A DNA stretch of 64,000 nt from Leucocoprinus leucothites (GCA_013368445.1 JAACJO010000001.1:558001-622000); one strand, 5' to 3'. Shown: positions 1 through 13,067, numbered from the stretch's first letter. The notes: generated by a model from the letters alone, not told the origin. Made by a program: numbers and translations.

Positions 1-1051
1 GGTGCTGGTGTTGTTCCCCAATCTCCTACACCGTCAACCTCGAAATCCCGAAAGGTAATATCTGACGTTTTGCTCGGCAGAGTTAGCGGTACCTCGGAGG
101 GTGCGCTTTGCCGCAGATAAGTAAGGATAATGCTCAAAACATATCGAGCACAACGTTCTTCTAATGGTGGAGGGGCTGTTCCATCTCCAGAAGATTGTGG
201 ATAAGAAGCAGTTTCGGAAGTCGAGTGTTCGGACGATGTGTGTCGACGTTGTGGTTGAGCAAAGGCATAAGGGGTAGAAGTAGCGATAGGTGGAGGGACA
301 GTCGCGGATCCAGGTATAGGTGTATTGGGCGCGTTGGTATTGGTGGGGGAGTTGAGGTTTGGGTGTGTGGAGGGTGGTTGGGAGCGGGGGGAAAGTCGGG
401 AGGCAAGGTTGACGGAAAGGACTTTGAGGATGAAGAGTTGTGATTGGAGAGTTTCGAGTGAGAAAAGATTATTTTCGTCTGCTTGCTAAAGTGGGCGTGA
501 GTGATGGATTGGTTGGATGGAAAGGGCACATGTGGGTTTACCTTTGAGAGAGTATCGAGGATGCTGGCCAGAGTCCAGACTATGACGGCTAATGCGTCGT
601 TTGGCAGGTCTGTCAGAGCATCAATGGCTTCTTGTACAATCTCATCTGCTTCCACTGTATCAAGGGTATGTCCAGAATTACACGGGAGCTAAAAAGCGCA
701 GGCGTCAACGTTTAGGAGGCAGCTAGAATTCCCCTAAAGACCCACCTTGTTCTTCAGCCGCCCAGCTAGAGCACCGACGACCTTTTGGTAGCGATTCGCG
801 TTAATCTCCATGGTGAGCTGGGAATTTGTAAGTTGTGATCCGGAAAGAACAGTAGACTGGGAGGCGGCATTAAAGGCGGGAACACTGGATTCAGCAGGCT
901 TCTTGGGAGGGAGATTGGGAGAACTTGATGCGGCTTGGGAAGAGCCACCGCCTACGCCTATGATGGGAGCAGAGGGTCTTCGAGGCATTGTCCAGGTAAT
1001 ACCAGGGCCTCCAGTGCCGGGCAACCTTTCGAAAAAAGACGTGTAATCCAC
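1..1051 (-). CDS. 5' part of an unidentified gene, cut by the left window edge
   Basis: Three open segments read leftward and look like one protein. The first (about 1051-746) is Pro/Ser-rich and ends in a conserved-looking NRYQKVVGALAGRLKNK. The second (about 655-542) encodes an acidic helical stretch, VEADEIVQEAIDALTDL. The third runs from 485 off the window. The 541/486 intron is clean (GTAAAC...TTTAG) and keeps frame into a Leu-rich helix (ETLQSQLFILKVL) followed by a Ser/Pro/Thr-rich linker. The intron near 745-656 is not resolved: the best donor (GTGGGT at 745) and the acceptor (CAG before 655) disagree by one base. A plausible start is the ATG at 988, unless an earlier exon exists. The helical N-terminus with a low-complexity linker suggests a large regulatory protein, perhaps neurofibromin-like or Furry-like, but I cannot name it. 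Confidence 0.5.
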
Positions 1052-1594
1052 GGTGCTACTGAAGCGCTAGTCAAGGAGTAGCAACAACAGAGGGGGAGGG
1101 AGAAGACAGTGGCAGCAGCCAGGGATTGGCGTGCAGAGGGTTGAGTGGGAAATGATTCCATAGGGCTTTGATGGCGATGACTAAGCAAGACGTACAACTG
1201 TATGTAGTAGACGGAAGAGGACTCTGGTAAACGTAAAGGTAGGTGCTGCGGTATGCGACACACACAGCGATTGGGGTGGGCCCAAGCAAATGTGAGATGT
1301 CACTGATGGCGAAATGCGGCGTACCCAGGGGATCAGGTCTGATGCAGTGACTCGGACTAGTCTTTGGATGCAAAAGCTCTGGAAGATGAGAGACACAGCC
1401 ACTGGACCCACAGGCAAGAGTAAATTGGATCAGTCTATTGTTCGCCTAATGAGGAGAGGGCGGAGGGGAGTCAGGGGGGAGCGCGGGAAATCGATTTACG
1501 ATAATATTTTACATTCTTGACTCGGGATTTGGAATTTGAAACGCTGGCTTGATCCACGTCGCCCTGGCCGTCTTTCTTGCCAGTCATCCCAACC
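1052..1594. promoter_or_regulatory. Divergent intergenic region
   Basis: This sits between the leftward gene and the rightward RNA-binding protein gene, so it should hold both promoters. I see no clear TATA box and no convincing coding segment. It ends in a pyrimidine-rich tract just before the ATG at 1595. Confidence 0.4.
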
Positions 1595-4230
1595 ATGCCC
1601 ACCGACCACCTCCACCTCTACCGCAGTCCCCCCTCTCCTCTCCCCCTCTCTCCTGCAACAACGGACCAACCCCCTGCCACCCTTTACCAGACAGAGGCCA
1701 GGGACACTCCGCCTCGCCACCAGCTTGCTGGTCCGTCGTTGGGCTTTTCCCGCTCAACGCTGCTCTGGGGCAATTTCGAGCCCTGGATGGACGAGGAATA
1801 CGCCAAGCAGGTTTGTAACTTGATGGGTTGGGAACCTGTCACCATCAAAGTTCCTCAACCCAGTCCCGATCCCGCCACAGGCCACCAACCAAACAATCCC
1901 GGTTACTGCTTTCTCACCTTTTCCACACCCGCACACGCGGCAAACGTCCTCGCCCAGGTCAACAACAGTCCCAAGGGTGGCCACATGATCATGCCCAACT
2001 CTTCAAAACCTTTCGCTCTCAACTGGGCACCCGCTGTTCCTGCTTCCATGTCTTCTCCTCCCGCATATACCAAGGAGTATAGCATCTTTGTCGGCGATCT
2101 CGCTCCAGAGACTTCAAACTCGGATCTCGTTGCTGTATTCCGCAACCCCGTCCTTGGTCTGCGCAATGACAGGGAGCCCAAGTTTATCCGCCCTTTTCTC
2201 AGTTGCAAGAGTGCAAAGATCATGCTCGACCCCGTCACTGGTATCTCTCGTGGTTACGGCTTTGTCCGGTATTGCGATTTCCGTACTTACATGCAACGTC
2301 CCCTTGCTGATTTTCCGTCCAGGTTTACAGATGAGGCTGATCAGCAGCGTGCACTCATCGAGATGCATGGTCTCTATTGCCTCTCACGTCCCAGTAAGTC
2401 TTGCTCTCTATATGCGCTCCATACAATTAATCAATCACCCCTCCTCCCCTCCTCAGTGCGCATCTCGCCTGCCACCGCCAAGTTCAAGCCACCCGCATCT
2501 GGTCCCTTAGACTTTCCTCAGGGCCCTTTCAATGCACCATCAGACGTCACCCTTCCTCTTCCCGCTGGCCCCCAACCCAAAAGCGTCTCTGCTCCAATTG
2601 CAGCTACAAACTCAAACAGCTCTCTTGGAAGCAATTCGATCCAGGGCTCGTCTTCAAACAACTCTGTGGGTGGCTCCAGCTCTGGCGGTTCCTTGAGCTC
2701 GAACGCACCTGTTACCGTAAGTACCGATCCTAATCAAATAATTAGTGTCCTCAATCGGTGTCGTTATGGCAGCTACCCCAGGGTTTCCCGAATAATGATT
2801 CTGCCAGGCTCGGCAATTCACCAGGCGTCCCTTCATTACTCAGCGAGCCTCAACTCCGACACGCTTATAATGACCCGTACTTCGTCAATGAGGAATCTTG
2901 GAAACATCACTCACAAGCTAGAGCTATTCTTGGAAATCTCATCGGTCCCAACGGCGAGCAGCTCACCTCTACCGATCCCTACAATACCACCGTTTTCGTT
3001 GGCGGTTTGTCCCCTCTGATATCCGAGGAAACACTCCGGACTTTCTTTGCTCCTTTCGGGGATATTCATTACGTGCGTCCCGTTTGTCCATCTTTCACGT
3101 GGCTCTCCTTCCAACATTTCATTTAGGTCAAAGTTCCTGTCGGCAAGCATTGCGGTTTTGTTCAATTCGTCCGGAAAGCCGATGCCGAACGCGCCATTGA
3201 AAAAATGCAGGGTTTCCCCATTGGTGGCAGTCGCATCCGACTCAGTTGGGGTCGTAGTCAATGTCAGTAACGTCACCATCATCATCACTGTGATAGGCTC
3301 TCACTCCTGTCTATAGATAAAGCTGCTCAGGCTGCTGCACAGGCTGCACAGGCCGCCGCGCTGCAAGCTCATTATTCTGCCCCAACAGTACCTCCCACGA
3401 GTCCTGCCAATGCCAACCCCATGACACCTGACCAGGCTCTGGCCCTGCTGTACAAGCTCAGCCAGCAGGGATATATTTCTCCTGGTCCTACTGGTCCCAA
3501 CGGTGATGCAGCGGGTACGGACAGTGCGTTTTCCACGAATCATCACCTTGCTACTGGTCTTGGTCCCGAGGGTGCCAAGTTGAGATCGACAGGCAATGAT
3601 ACCCCGCAGAATGGAGACGCGTTTGGTCCGTCCACTGCGCTGAATGGTGGTTATATGCAACCCCGGCCTGACATTCAACGTGCTCTGTCGAATTTCTCGC
3701 CTTTCTCTCCGGACCCAAACTCTTTTACTATCGACGACTCCAAGTCATTTGGTCGTTCGGAAGCTTTGCCTCATCCTTCAAAGGCTTATGCACCAGGATT
3801 TTATCCTCCCCGGCTCCAAACATCCGACCTCAAGTATACTCCAAACGGTACACCTGCTGGGAAACTGTCACCTGGTGCCAGACCGTTGAGTGCATCTCGC
3901 TATGCCGTTCCGTACTTGGACTCTGGGGTTCCGATGTCAGAGAGGGACAGTCGAGCTGTGAGTCGACCGGATCCTTCATCGAGACCTCCGTCTGGCCAAC
4001 TTCATACTCCTGCGCCGGTTACAATTTCGCGGGATCGTGCAGAGGCGGATCATAATGATCTTGAAGATCTGAATGGCACGCTTGCAAGTTTGGATTTGGA
4101 TCGGAGTTGGCATCAGTCGCAGCTGCCCGACGTGTCGAACAATAGCAATCGGGGTCCTGGGCCTGGTTCTCTTGCGTCGTATCATGGATATGGCGGATTC
4201 AAGCCTATTGCGTCGTCGTCACCTAAATGA
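1595..4230 (+). CDS. RNA-binding protein with three RRMs (NAM8/NGR1/Csx1/TIA-1 type)
   Basis: Six exons: 1595-2268, 2323-2393, 2457-2716, 2773-3072, 3127-3262 and 3317-4230, giving 784 residues. The ATG at 1595 (AACCATGCC) is the first in frame. RRM1 spans about residues 52-148 (STLLWGNFEPWMDEEY), RRM2 about 160-255 (YSIFVGDLAPE, then GYGFVRF across an intron), and RRM3 about 407-482 (TTVFVGGLSPLISEE, CGFVQFVRKADAERAI). An Ala/Gln stretch follows RRM3, and the C-terminal 300 residues are Ser/Pro/Gly-rich and probably disordered. This architecture is that of fungal NAM8/NGR1/Csx1 proteins, which bind AU- or U-rich RNA and act in splicing or mRNA stability. RRM1 carries an expanded loop, as in fungal members. 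Family assignment is firm; the exact orthologue is inferred. Confidence 0.9.
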
Positions 4231-5180
4231 ACTCGTTGTCGTTGTTCAATGTGCAAGTGCAAAAAAGTTGTTTGCAATGTTTTCGTGTTTTCTGGTTTAT
4301 TGATACGATAAGATTTTATTTCTTTTCTTTTCCTCTTGATTTGTTGGTTGGAACATTGGCTATTCACGCTCCTCCCTTTCCATTTCTTCGTGGGCGGCTC
4401 GTATCTGTACGAGCCGCTAGCTTCTTAGAGTATGATTTGTCACTCCATAATGGAGCGTATATCTCCTCTTTCTCTCGGTTTTTCGATCTGGTTTTCCTCT
4501 GCTCTCCGTCTCTCTCCGTCATCGTTAATGTACTGTCTGTCTGTTTCGTTGCGCATGTGTCTTGTGTCTCCCACATCATACCACACACATTCCCATCCCA
4601 TCTCTACAACCCCTACCTCTCGCGTAACAGTCTAGCTTTTCCCTAGCTTTTTTTGTTTGTATTCCTCTCTCTGTCTCACGATTTGTCACAACTCTCGATC
4701 TCTCCTGTATGTTTCTACCAGTCTACTCTTTTTTTTCTTTCTTTCTGTTTGCTCTGCGTTTTCATTTGAGCACTGTCATCACACTCCAGCTCTAGGTGTT
4801 TTTCTCTCGACTATTTTAGTTACTACTTATTACACTCTACATAACATACATACATTTGTTGTTCACATTTCAACCCCACCCTCGATGTTCTTCTTACCCG
4901 TACATACACCTCCTTATTATGACTCGTGGTTGTTTTTTGTCGTTGTTTGTGTAAGTAGTGGTTTTACATGCATACATATTGGCTTTTTTCATGAAAAATC
5001 GGTTATTTGTTTCGGTCCGGCTTTGTTGGTAGTTCGTGCTTTTGACCTCTTGAGTTTCTCTCCCTCCCTTTTTCTGATCTCCGGGATTTTGATTTGTTTT
5101 GATTTCCGAGCTTTCGGTTTTTGCTACTGATGAAAAAATGAACTTGTGATAGGATGTTGCTATGTATCCAAAAGCGGCTA
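4231..5180 (+). other. Pyrimidine-rich 3' flank
   Basis: About 950 bases are strongly T/C-rich on the + strand, with long TTTCTTTCT runs and no protein with recognisable sequence. It is most simply the 3' UTR and downstream region of the RNA-binding protein gene. The open frames here follow from the base skew. Confidence 0.4.
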
Positions 5181-7359
5181 ACTTGGCGCTGCTTTTGAGT
5201 GGTTCCCGACGTAATGGAACGGATTTGCAGTTGAGCTAAATTCGAAATCCTCAATCAGGTGGGTTACGACATAGGATGATATTTTTAGAATAGGTGGAGG
5301 TACCGCCACGGTTACTGTACAACTCACGAGAGGTGCATACAGTTTAATTACCCTCTCTTGAGAAATGACCTGAATGATTGGAGTGGTTACAAGTCTTAGA
5401 TTCCAGCGGACGAACGTGGCGATTTGATAATGGTACGATATTGAAAAGAAGTTGGAGGGTGAAGTTTGGCCTGTGATAACTCGGGAAAAGATCAATTGGC
5501 TACGGAGGAAGGCTCATGCCGTCGCGTTGGAGGAAACTTGGGGGACGGAGAGCCTTGTTGGAGTACTGGCCCTTGGAATCATTGGGAACAACCTGGCGGA
5601 ATTCAAGTGGGATGTCGCGGAGAGGCGATGATGTCAGAAACAAACGGAACTTGAGAGGGTGAGCGGTAAGATATGTATGGATAACTGGCCGTTCGGCACT
5701 GGGAGTGCGATGGTCGCTCGCGAGGCGCGGCATGATGATGGCATCTTAGTGGTCGATCAAGAATGGCGGCGGAGGCTTCATGGTGTGGAGGTGGCGGAGT
5801 GATAAACAACACAGTCGAAGATTCGAGATATTTCTGTCTTGAGAGTGTAAATGGTAAGTGTGGTGCGACAATTAGAGGCGTGCGCAGCCAATTGTTTGAC
5901 GCGCTATCATGAAGGAGTGTGGTCTCAGCAGTTTCTGATTTGTTCTCTTTCCGCTTCTTGGAATGATAGCGAGCTGCGGCTTCAGGACGTCGTTTCTGAT
6001 AACGACTCCAGATATGTTTGACCACGTCTCTCTCGAAGTGGAGGGGCGGAGGAGGGCGCTATCTGCGCCGATGTCAGTCATATTCGTCTTATACACTCGG
6101 GTGCTGAGGAGAAACCCGTGAAGACACACCATTATTGTTTGCTTCGGTCCTGCCCTTCCATTTCATGGAGTGTCGATCGCGCATCCACGAATATAACCAT
6201 GAATTTTCCACTACTGGAAACTTGTGATACATCTCAACACAGCTTTTAACTGTCGATCCTTCCTTTTAGATGAAATGTACTTTTCTGTCTGGCTTCGGCG
6301 GGGACAACGTGGCTCTCAACAGAAATTCCTTAGGTCTGTGATGGTGATCGAGCCGTGTTTAAGTTAGCCCATTTGAGGAAAAAATCGCCGTTGCGTCACC
6401 CAGCAGCCCTTGAGTAAGGGGGGCCCGGCGGTGGGTGGGATTCCATCGAATATACTGAGGTCATAGTTGATCAAGTTCAATTCCCTTTGCATAGTGGATT
6501 GCTGTATCCCTTATCGATACCACTACCTCGATCATTCTATAGAAATTCATTAACAAGACCTCTGCTGATGATCATGGAAAACATATCGTGTCCTGGTTGA
6601 AGATAGAGGACAGTATCCGATAGGGACGGAAATATTGGAGTAGCCAATGTTCTGGAGCCTTATCCTGGATTATGCAGGTCAACGACGGCCGCCGTGAATA
6701 TGTCCGCCGCAGATAGGGACGGATAAGAATTATCCTGAAATATCTCAGTTAGAATAGCCCGTTGCAACCGGGTGCATGGTGATCGATTTTGTGGTGCTCA
6801 CAAGATCAAAACTTGCCTTTTCGAAGACCATCGAATCCCCTGGAAAGATCGTGCTGTTTGTTTAAAGTACTTCTGGCAGACAGTTGTCGAAAGGGCAGTA
6901 CGGCTGGTGCGGCGTCTTGAGTAAACCGGCTAGTTGGTAGGTAGCTGAAAGCACCACTAGTGCTGGTTCTGAAAATGTGATTGACGAAATGCTGAATTAT
7001 ATGTTAGACCAATAAAGACAAGTGGTGCTGCAGAGAACTGGGGTGAATTACGTCTGGTTTGACATGATCAAAGCATGATTACTGCATAACCTAGCTCGAG
7101 CCAGATTCATATGAATCACCTGTACCAGGTGGAAGAATTGTGTTAATACAGGTGAGCTGACGGGCTGTAATGGAACGAGCGCCCACGAGACATTCCGGGT
7201 GCTCATGAAGGAAGAATTCGTTGTGGTGCTTTGGGGATCGAACTCGTGCCCGAACTGCCGATATTATCCATCATGTGATGTTATTTTGCAATCACCGTGC
7301 AAATAAATATACCCTCGATACAGATTTTAGAATGAAGTCTTGATGTGATAGCTTGGGCC
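5181..7359. other. Region without a supported gene
   Basis: Overlapping open frames occur on the - strand at about 5180-6130. They switch frame without convincing splice sites, and their translations (for example the basic stretch RYQKRRPEAAARYHSKKRK) match no family I know. A short leftward gene is possible but unsupported. From 6130 to 7359 I see no coding signal, only AT-rich intergenic DNA leading to the RRP7 promoter. Confidence 0.3.
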
Positions 7360-8349
7360 ATGGGCCATTCGACACTCTTCAGCGGCTTTACCCCAATACC
7401 GGTTACCTATTCTACAAAGGCAACTCATTATATCTATGCACGTTCTCACTCGGTCACAAAGAAAAACGATGCACTTCCAACTGGCCGAACACTTTTCTTG
7501 GTGAATGTTCCGCCAGATGCAACAGAGCGAGATCTAGTCCAGTTGTTCAAGGGTGCGGGGACGGTGGAAAAAGTGGTCTTCAGTACGGACAATGCTGAGG
7601 AACTCGGACGTGATACGGAGGACGAGGATGAGGAAGAAGAGAACGCAGACAGTGATGGGGGCACCATAGCACCTGAAGGAGAGAAGCCACGGAAACGAAG
7701 AAAAGTTTCTCAGAAAGATATACCCCAAGTCAAACCTCTGCCGACTATTCCATTGCGAACCTTGCGCAAAACTGGAGGCTCAGCCCATATTGTCTTTCTA
7801 GACACCTCTTCACACGACCGGGCAGTAAATTTACTGTCAAAACCTCGACCTTGGCCAGCGACAGAAGAACCAAGGGGTCTTGCTCACTATCTTGCACTAT
7901 ACGACTCGCTTCGACCACCATTAGATGTCGTCCAGGAACATGCGGATACGTACATTGAGGTGTACGAGTACGAATTAGCCAAGGAGAGGCAGAAGTCGCA
8001 GTACAAGAAGGGAGAGGCTATCGTAGATGAGGATGGATTCACTCTAGTCACGAGAGGCGGTGCCTACGGACAGACATTGGGAGGTGGTGTTGGCGTTGCT
8101 AGCAAGAAATTCCAGCACACAGGCGAGACGAGAACACGGAATAACAAGAAAAAGGAAAAGAAGGAAAAAGAGGGCTTCTACGCTTTCCAGAAAGCAGAGA
8201 GGCAGAGAAAAGGTATGTTTCCTCCCTATATCATAAACTGAAATCATTCACATTTTATGACAGAAATTCTGGATCTCAAACGGAGATGGGAAGAAGACAA
8301 AGCAAAAGTCGAGCAGCTCAAGGCCTCGAGACGCTTCAAGCCGTATTGA
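7360..8349 (+). CDS. RRP7: Ribosomal RNA-processing protein 7 (RRP7)
   Basis: Two exons, 7360-8212 and 8264-8349, encode 312 residues. The start is the ATG at 7360; open sequence upstream has only a GTG. The N-terminus carries an RRM-like fold (GRTLFLVNVPPDATERDLVQLF) interrupted by a long acidic insert (DEDEEEENADSD) and a basic patch (KPRKRRK). It resumes at GGSAHIVFLD. The C-terminal Rrp7 domain is clear: DEDGFTLVTRGG, then a Lys-rich helix FYAFQKAERQRKEILDLKRR, ending RRFKPY. In yeast, Rrp7 works in the nucleolar small-subunit processome with the UTP-C/CKII module for 40S maturation. Its 3' end faces the P450 array. Confidence 0.93.
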
Positions 8350-8558
8350 CATGTCATTTAAGACGAGGCTGATGTACCATAAAAGTATTCTAGTGAGACT
8401 ACATTTTCAGCGATCGTCAGCGAATCATTGACAGGATGTCATTTTTAGTGTAACCCAATATTTTGTGCCACTACTGTACATGCAGTCGCTATGATTGGTT
8501 TTGGCAAGCCAAGCCGCCTTCCGCTGGGGGAGGGGACTCTCCTTGAACACCCTCCACC
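8350..8558. other. Convergent intergenic spacer
   Basis: A short spacer between the end of RRP7 and the stop codon of P450 copy A. No further signal seen. Confidence 0.5.
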
Positions 8559-10563
8559 CTAGACCGAATCGTTGTCATTAAACAACATTGATCGCAGTGC
8601 CCCAGGCGAGCGAGGTGTTATTTTGCATGCGAAGGGTTTCAGGTGCCTGATGTCTCTGGGTTAGTATGAAGAGTAGACGGGCTCTTGGGACTGACGCTGT
8701 TAGCCCCGTCATCCACTTTGCCTCGGGTTCGATCTCCTGTCCATCTTCTCTTTGTTTCTTCGATATGATAAAGTTAGCAAGGATATTGGTGATATTCACA
8801 AAGAGAGATGCTTCAGCCAAATGCATTCCTATTCTTTGAATTAGCTCGTACTCTGTTCTCGAGAGCAACGACCATCCTTGCCTGGACAGATTCGTCGGCC
8901 GAAACCGAAAACAAACTTTATGGGATCCATTTGTTGGTTATCACCTAGAAATCTTGTAGGGTCGAAGGTGCTGGGGCTTGGATATACGCTTTCATCGTAG
9001 GCCATTGCCCTTTCCCATTGCGAATTCCATGATCAGCACCAATCGAGCTCAATGTTACGTGACATACCAGATATTAGGCACGAAGCGCGTATTCTTGGGG
9101 ATGAAATATCCATTGAAATAGTCATCATGTGTGTTTTGATGGGGTATTCCTGCGCAATAGAGCTGATCCGTTCATTACAGTAGGCTTTGGACTTACCTAG
9201 CGGGATAACAGGACCCCAACGCATAATTTCCTTGATCATCGCATTGACATAAGGCAAAGATGGCTGATCGTCGTGAGTTGCCATATTTCCGCCGAGCACA
9301 AGATCGATTTCCTGCCTAGCGCGTGCTTGAATTTCTGGATGACGCGCCATTAGAAAGAAGAACGTGGTTATAATTGAGACGGTCTGGAGTGGCTTGCACA
9401 TGAGTCACTGTTTACTAGCTCATGCGAATCCTTTGACTTACTGTGTCTCCTCCCCCGACGTATAATGCCTCTGCACACCACCTGAGTATATCTTCTCTCT
9501 CCTCTTCTGTGGGTGCGAAATCTCGATCGTTGATGTGGTCGGATATGAAAGACTCCTTGTACGATCCCGTGGACTTATCGTTTTGGGTTAGTAGTTGTCA
9601 CCATTCACGTCTATGCGGCACCCACCACCTGTGATGTTGCCCAGTTGAAAGGGACATTCTCGAGCTGCCTCAATTCTTGAGCCACGGTGCGTGCCAATCT
9701 TTTGAATCCAGCGCCAGGGAACCATTCTGGTATATGTCGCACTTGCAAGAGATGAGTGACTTTCGACTGATATACATTTTTCTACCCACATATAGGCAAA
9801 AATTCCACCCAGAATTTACCAGGAACGTTGAGGCTACCCCGAGTTTGAGGGATTCTTCTAACATGTCCACAAACTTGTCGTCAGCAGATTTTATCTCGTA
9901 GCCATATGCGACCCTCATCGTCACTGCGACTGCGTTCCTACGCCCAAGAAGATCATGAGCTTCAATTCTCAAACGTCATTATATAACTAATCACCTGCGA
10001 AGATGTGTAATAAATTCATCAGGTGTCTCTAAAAGTCCTTTCAACAGAGTCTGACATTCTGATATTTGCAGTTCCCGGTATACTTGTATTGCTCTTGGGT
10101 TCAAAGTTTTCTGTAACAAGGTCCTATATATTCTGAAACGAGGACTTGTCGTCTTGGTCAAAAAGACATTATCTGTTCGGCCAGCTAACTCTCCGGACAT
10201 CCATATAGCTGGTCTACTTGAGTAGGTACTTGAACGTTGGTCGAGAAGGGCATTCGTAGTCGCATAATCATTCAAAAAGAACGTCTCGGTGTTGAACATC
10301 CATATGCAAATTATTGGACCTGGATCCCATCAGATCATAGTTGTAAGTCCGTCAATCTCAAAACTGCGATGCAATCGTACCATATTCATCTGCGAATCCC
10401 TTAAGCGCTACCAATTCTCCGTCCTTGGAACGTGGTGGGCATTCCCAATGAGTGTAGCAGGAGGCCCAGGAGGTAACCTGGATATCCTTCGATGACGCCA
10501 AATGCCTAGGGAGAGCAGGGTACAGAGCACGACCACCAAGGCATCCAGATAGAGCATAGACAT
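8559..10563 (-). pseudogene. Cytochrome P450 copy A, disrupted by two 1-bp deletions
   Basis: The ten-exon structure matches copy B exon for exon (from 10563, 10319, 9937, 9741, 9573, 9383, 9149, 9009, 8828 and 8646; stop at 8561-8559). The membrane anchor, PPGPP hinge, I-helix GGGDTT, ExxR (KEIMRW) and heme motif [10 protein letters not shown] are all present. Exon 1 lacks one base near 10411 (ancestral TGGGTAGCG reads TGGTAGCG), giving an immediate stop. Exon 3 lacks one base near 9835 relative to B and C. Exons 1 and 3 are 183 and 148 nt, where 184 and 149 are expected from frame. Intron 8 uses a GC donor (CCAG|GCAAGG). The rest is well preserved, so decay is recent, or the two single-base gaps are sequence errors. 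Confidence 0.85.
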
Positions 10564-11038
10564 GACGGCTGTGTACTAGAAGGAAGCCGCATGCAACTCG
10601 AGGCTGAACATACCCAGGGTGAATTTAATCTGGAAGCCCGAGAAGCGTTCTATAAGCGCTGCAGGACGATTGGCTTATAAGTGAGATGGGATTGCCGCCG
10701 TTGTTCGCCTCTGCATCGGCGCTGATCCGCACTTAAGCGCACAGACTTCATTCGGCGAGAATTCGGCGAGAATGCAATCATCGTCACCGTGACGGTAGGA
10801 CTCAGAAACGTCCTCAATTTCGAATCAGCGATTCAACTCTGAAAAGATCTCAGTAATCAACTCTAGCATCGATTCACTGGTTCAACCAAACAATCGCTCA
10901 AAGGGTAGCATTGTACACTCGCTCGAGGTTCTTTGCAGTAACAATCCAGTGTCGGATTTGAATATTTCTATATCGCCCATACGAAGGCCAGATCGTAAGG
11001 GACCGCCTTGCTGTGTCTATATAGTTCAAATCGGTTTC
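10564..11038. repeat. Spacer between P450 A and B, duplicated between C and D
   Basis: This holds the promoter side of copy A and the 3' flank of copy B. The part around 10620-10760 (…TGGAAGCCCGAGAAGCGTT…, then CATCGGCGCTGATCCGCAC) is matched closely at 14345-14470 between copies C and D. This shows that the duplication included the spacer. No gene seen. Confidence 0.7.
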
Positions 11039-13067
11039 CTAGCGCCCGTTGGCGTGTAACATCGATCGAAGTGCGTTGGGTGAACGTGGTGTTATTTGAC
11101 AGGGAAATGGTTTCAGGTGCCTAATACATCAATAGGTCAACATTACGGAGAACGCGGTAGGTTGCTTGAATAGAACTCACGCGGTAATTCCGGTTGTCCA
11201 CTGTGCCTCAGGTTCAATCGTTTGGCCGTCTTCTCCTCGCTTCTTCGAGATGATAAAATTGGCAAGAATATTGGTAATATTTATAAAAAGCGAAGCTTCG
11301 GCTAGGTCCATCCCTACACTCAGAGTTAACCTGTATCAGTCATGTACATAGGATGAACCTATTTACCTGGACAAATTCGACGACCGAAACCGAAAATAAA
11401 TTTAATCGGGTCCATTTGTTGGTCTTCACCTAGGAATCTCGTCAGGTCAAAGGTGCTCGGGTTTGGATACACATTCTCGTCGTGAGCCATCGCCCTTTTC
11501 CGCATTGAGTCTCAGCACTGAAATGGATGATAATACTGTCAAACTGACCAGATGTTAGCAACAATCCGCGTATCTTTGGGAATGAAATAGCCATTGAAGT
11601 AGTCATCTTGTGTAACTTGGTGCACTATCCCTGGGTGATGAAGTGGCTCATGACGATGCATATTATATTTCGCTGAAGCTCTGCTTACCCAGTGGCACCA
11701 CGGGCCCCCAACGCAGGACTTCTTTTGTCATGGCATTTATATAAGGCAGAGATGTCTGGTCATTGTGAGTTGCCATGTTGCCGCCAAGTACGCTGTCGAT
11801 TTCCTTCCTTGCCTGCTCCTGGATTTCCGGATGACGTGCCATCAGAAGGAAGAAAGTTGTCATTACGGAGACAGTCTTTTTCACAGGAACGCTCATCAGT
11901 GATCATACGGTGCGTCCATATGTTCAGACTCACGGTATCCCCTCCCCCGACATATAACGCTGCCGCACACCATTTAAGTATGTCTTCTCTCTCCTCTGGT
12001 GTTGGAGCAAACTTTTTGTCTTGGGCATGATCCGACACGAAAGACTCATTGTATGACCCTGTGGACTATCAATCCCGGTTATTACGCAACATTAGGACCA
12101 AAACCCAGATACTTACTACCTGAGATATTGCCCAATTGTACGGCACATTTTCAAGGCGGCCCATTTCTTTTCCCAAATTTCGTGCCAGCTTTTTGAAACC
12201 CGCGCCAGGTAGCCACTCCGGTACATATCGCACTGAGAGAAGCACCGATGTGAATGGCGTGAGACAGCACAAACGTCGAAGCTTACATATCGGCAAAAAT
12301 TCCACCCAGTATTTACCGGGGGAGTTGAGAATGCCACCCAGCCGGAACGTCCCTTCCAGGATATTCACAAATTTGTCATCATTGGAATTTACTTGGTAAC
12401 CATAGGCAACATTCATAATTATGGCAATTGCGTTCCTGGCAAAGGGATATCGAAACTGCGGCTTGCTCCCCTCATGACTACAAGAAACTTACCTCCGAAG
12501 ATGAGGAATGAAATCATCGGGTGTCTCCAAGAGTCCTCTCAATAGAGTCTGGCATTCAGTGATTTGCAAGGCTCTGTATGTCTGTATAGCCCTTGGGTTC
12601 AGTGTCTTGTGTAGTAGCGTCCTGTAAATCTTAAAGCGAGAGTTCGTAGTTTTCGTTACAAATACGTTATCTGTCCGACCGGCCAGATAGCCGGACATCC
12701 AAAAGGTAGGTCGACTTGAGTAGATGCTCGAACGATGGTCTAGAAGAGCAGTTGCTGTGGGATAGTCACTCAGGATGAAGGTCTCGGAATTGAACATCCA
12801 AAGGCAGATCATAGGGCCTAGGTATCATCCCAAGAGAAGGTCAGAACATGAAAGACTGTCGAAAGTAAAGGCTGCCCCACTGGCATACTGATCAGCGAAC
12901 TTCTTGAATGCAATCCAAGGTTCTGTCCTCGGAATATGATGGGCATTTCCAAGGAGGGTAGCGGGTGGTCCTGGAGGTAGCCTGCGGGACTTTCGGTATC
13001 GCCAAACACCGACTGTGAACAGTGTACAGAATGCTACTGCAAAGGCATCTAAGGATGTTACCGACAT
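11039..13067 (-). CDS. Cytochrome P450 monooxygenase, copy B (the intact member)
   Basis: Ten exons: 13067-12881, 12817-12493, 12435-12287, 12232-12117, 12065-11934, 11875-11689, 11630-11549, 11494-11367, 11313-11181 and 11120-11039. They keep frame throughout and give 506 residues, the usual class II P450 length. The N-terminal anchor (residues 1-25) is followed by a basic linker and PPGPP near 33. The I-helix is GGGDTT (about 299-304), ExxR is KEVLRW (Glu355/Arg358), and the heme loop is [10 protein letters not shown] with Cys434. The end [13 protein letters not shown] is typical of basidiomycete P450s often annotated as O-methylsterigmatocystin oxidoreductase-like. Substrate is unknown. 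I chose the ATG at 13067 over an upstream in-frame ATG because the TATA box at 13106-13114 would place transcription start below the latter. A reductase partner at the ER is expected. Confidence 0.9.

Noticed and set aside
5178..6132. Overlapping - strand open frames, one with a basic helix-like stretch
   Set aside because: Frames change without usable splice sites and no family text is seen. They may be chance frames in an intergenic region.
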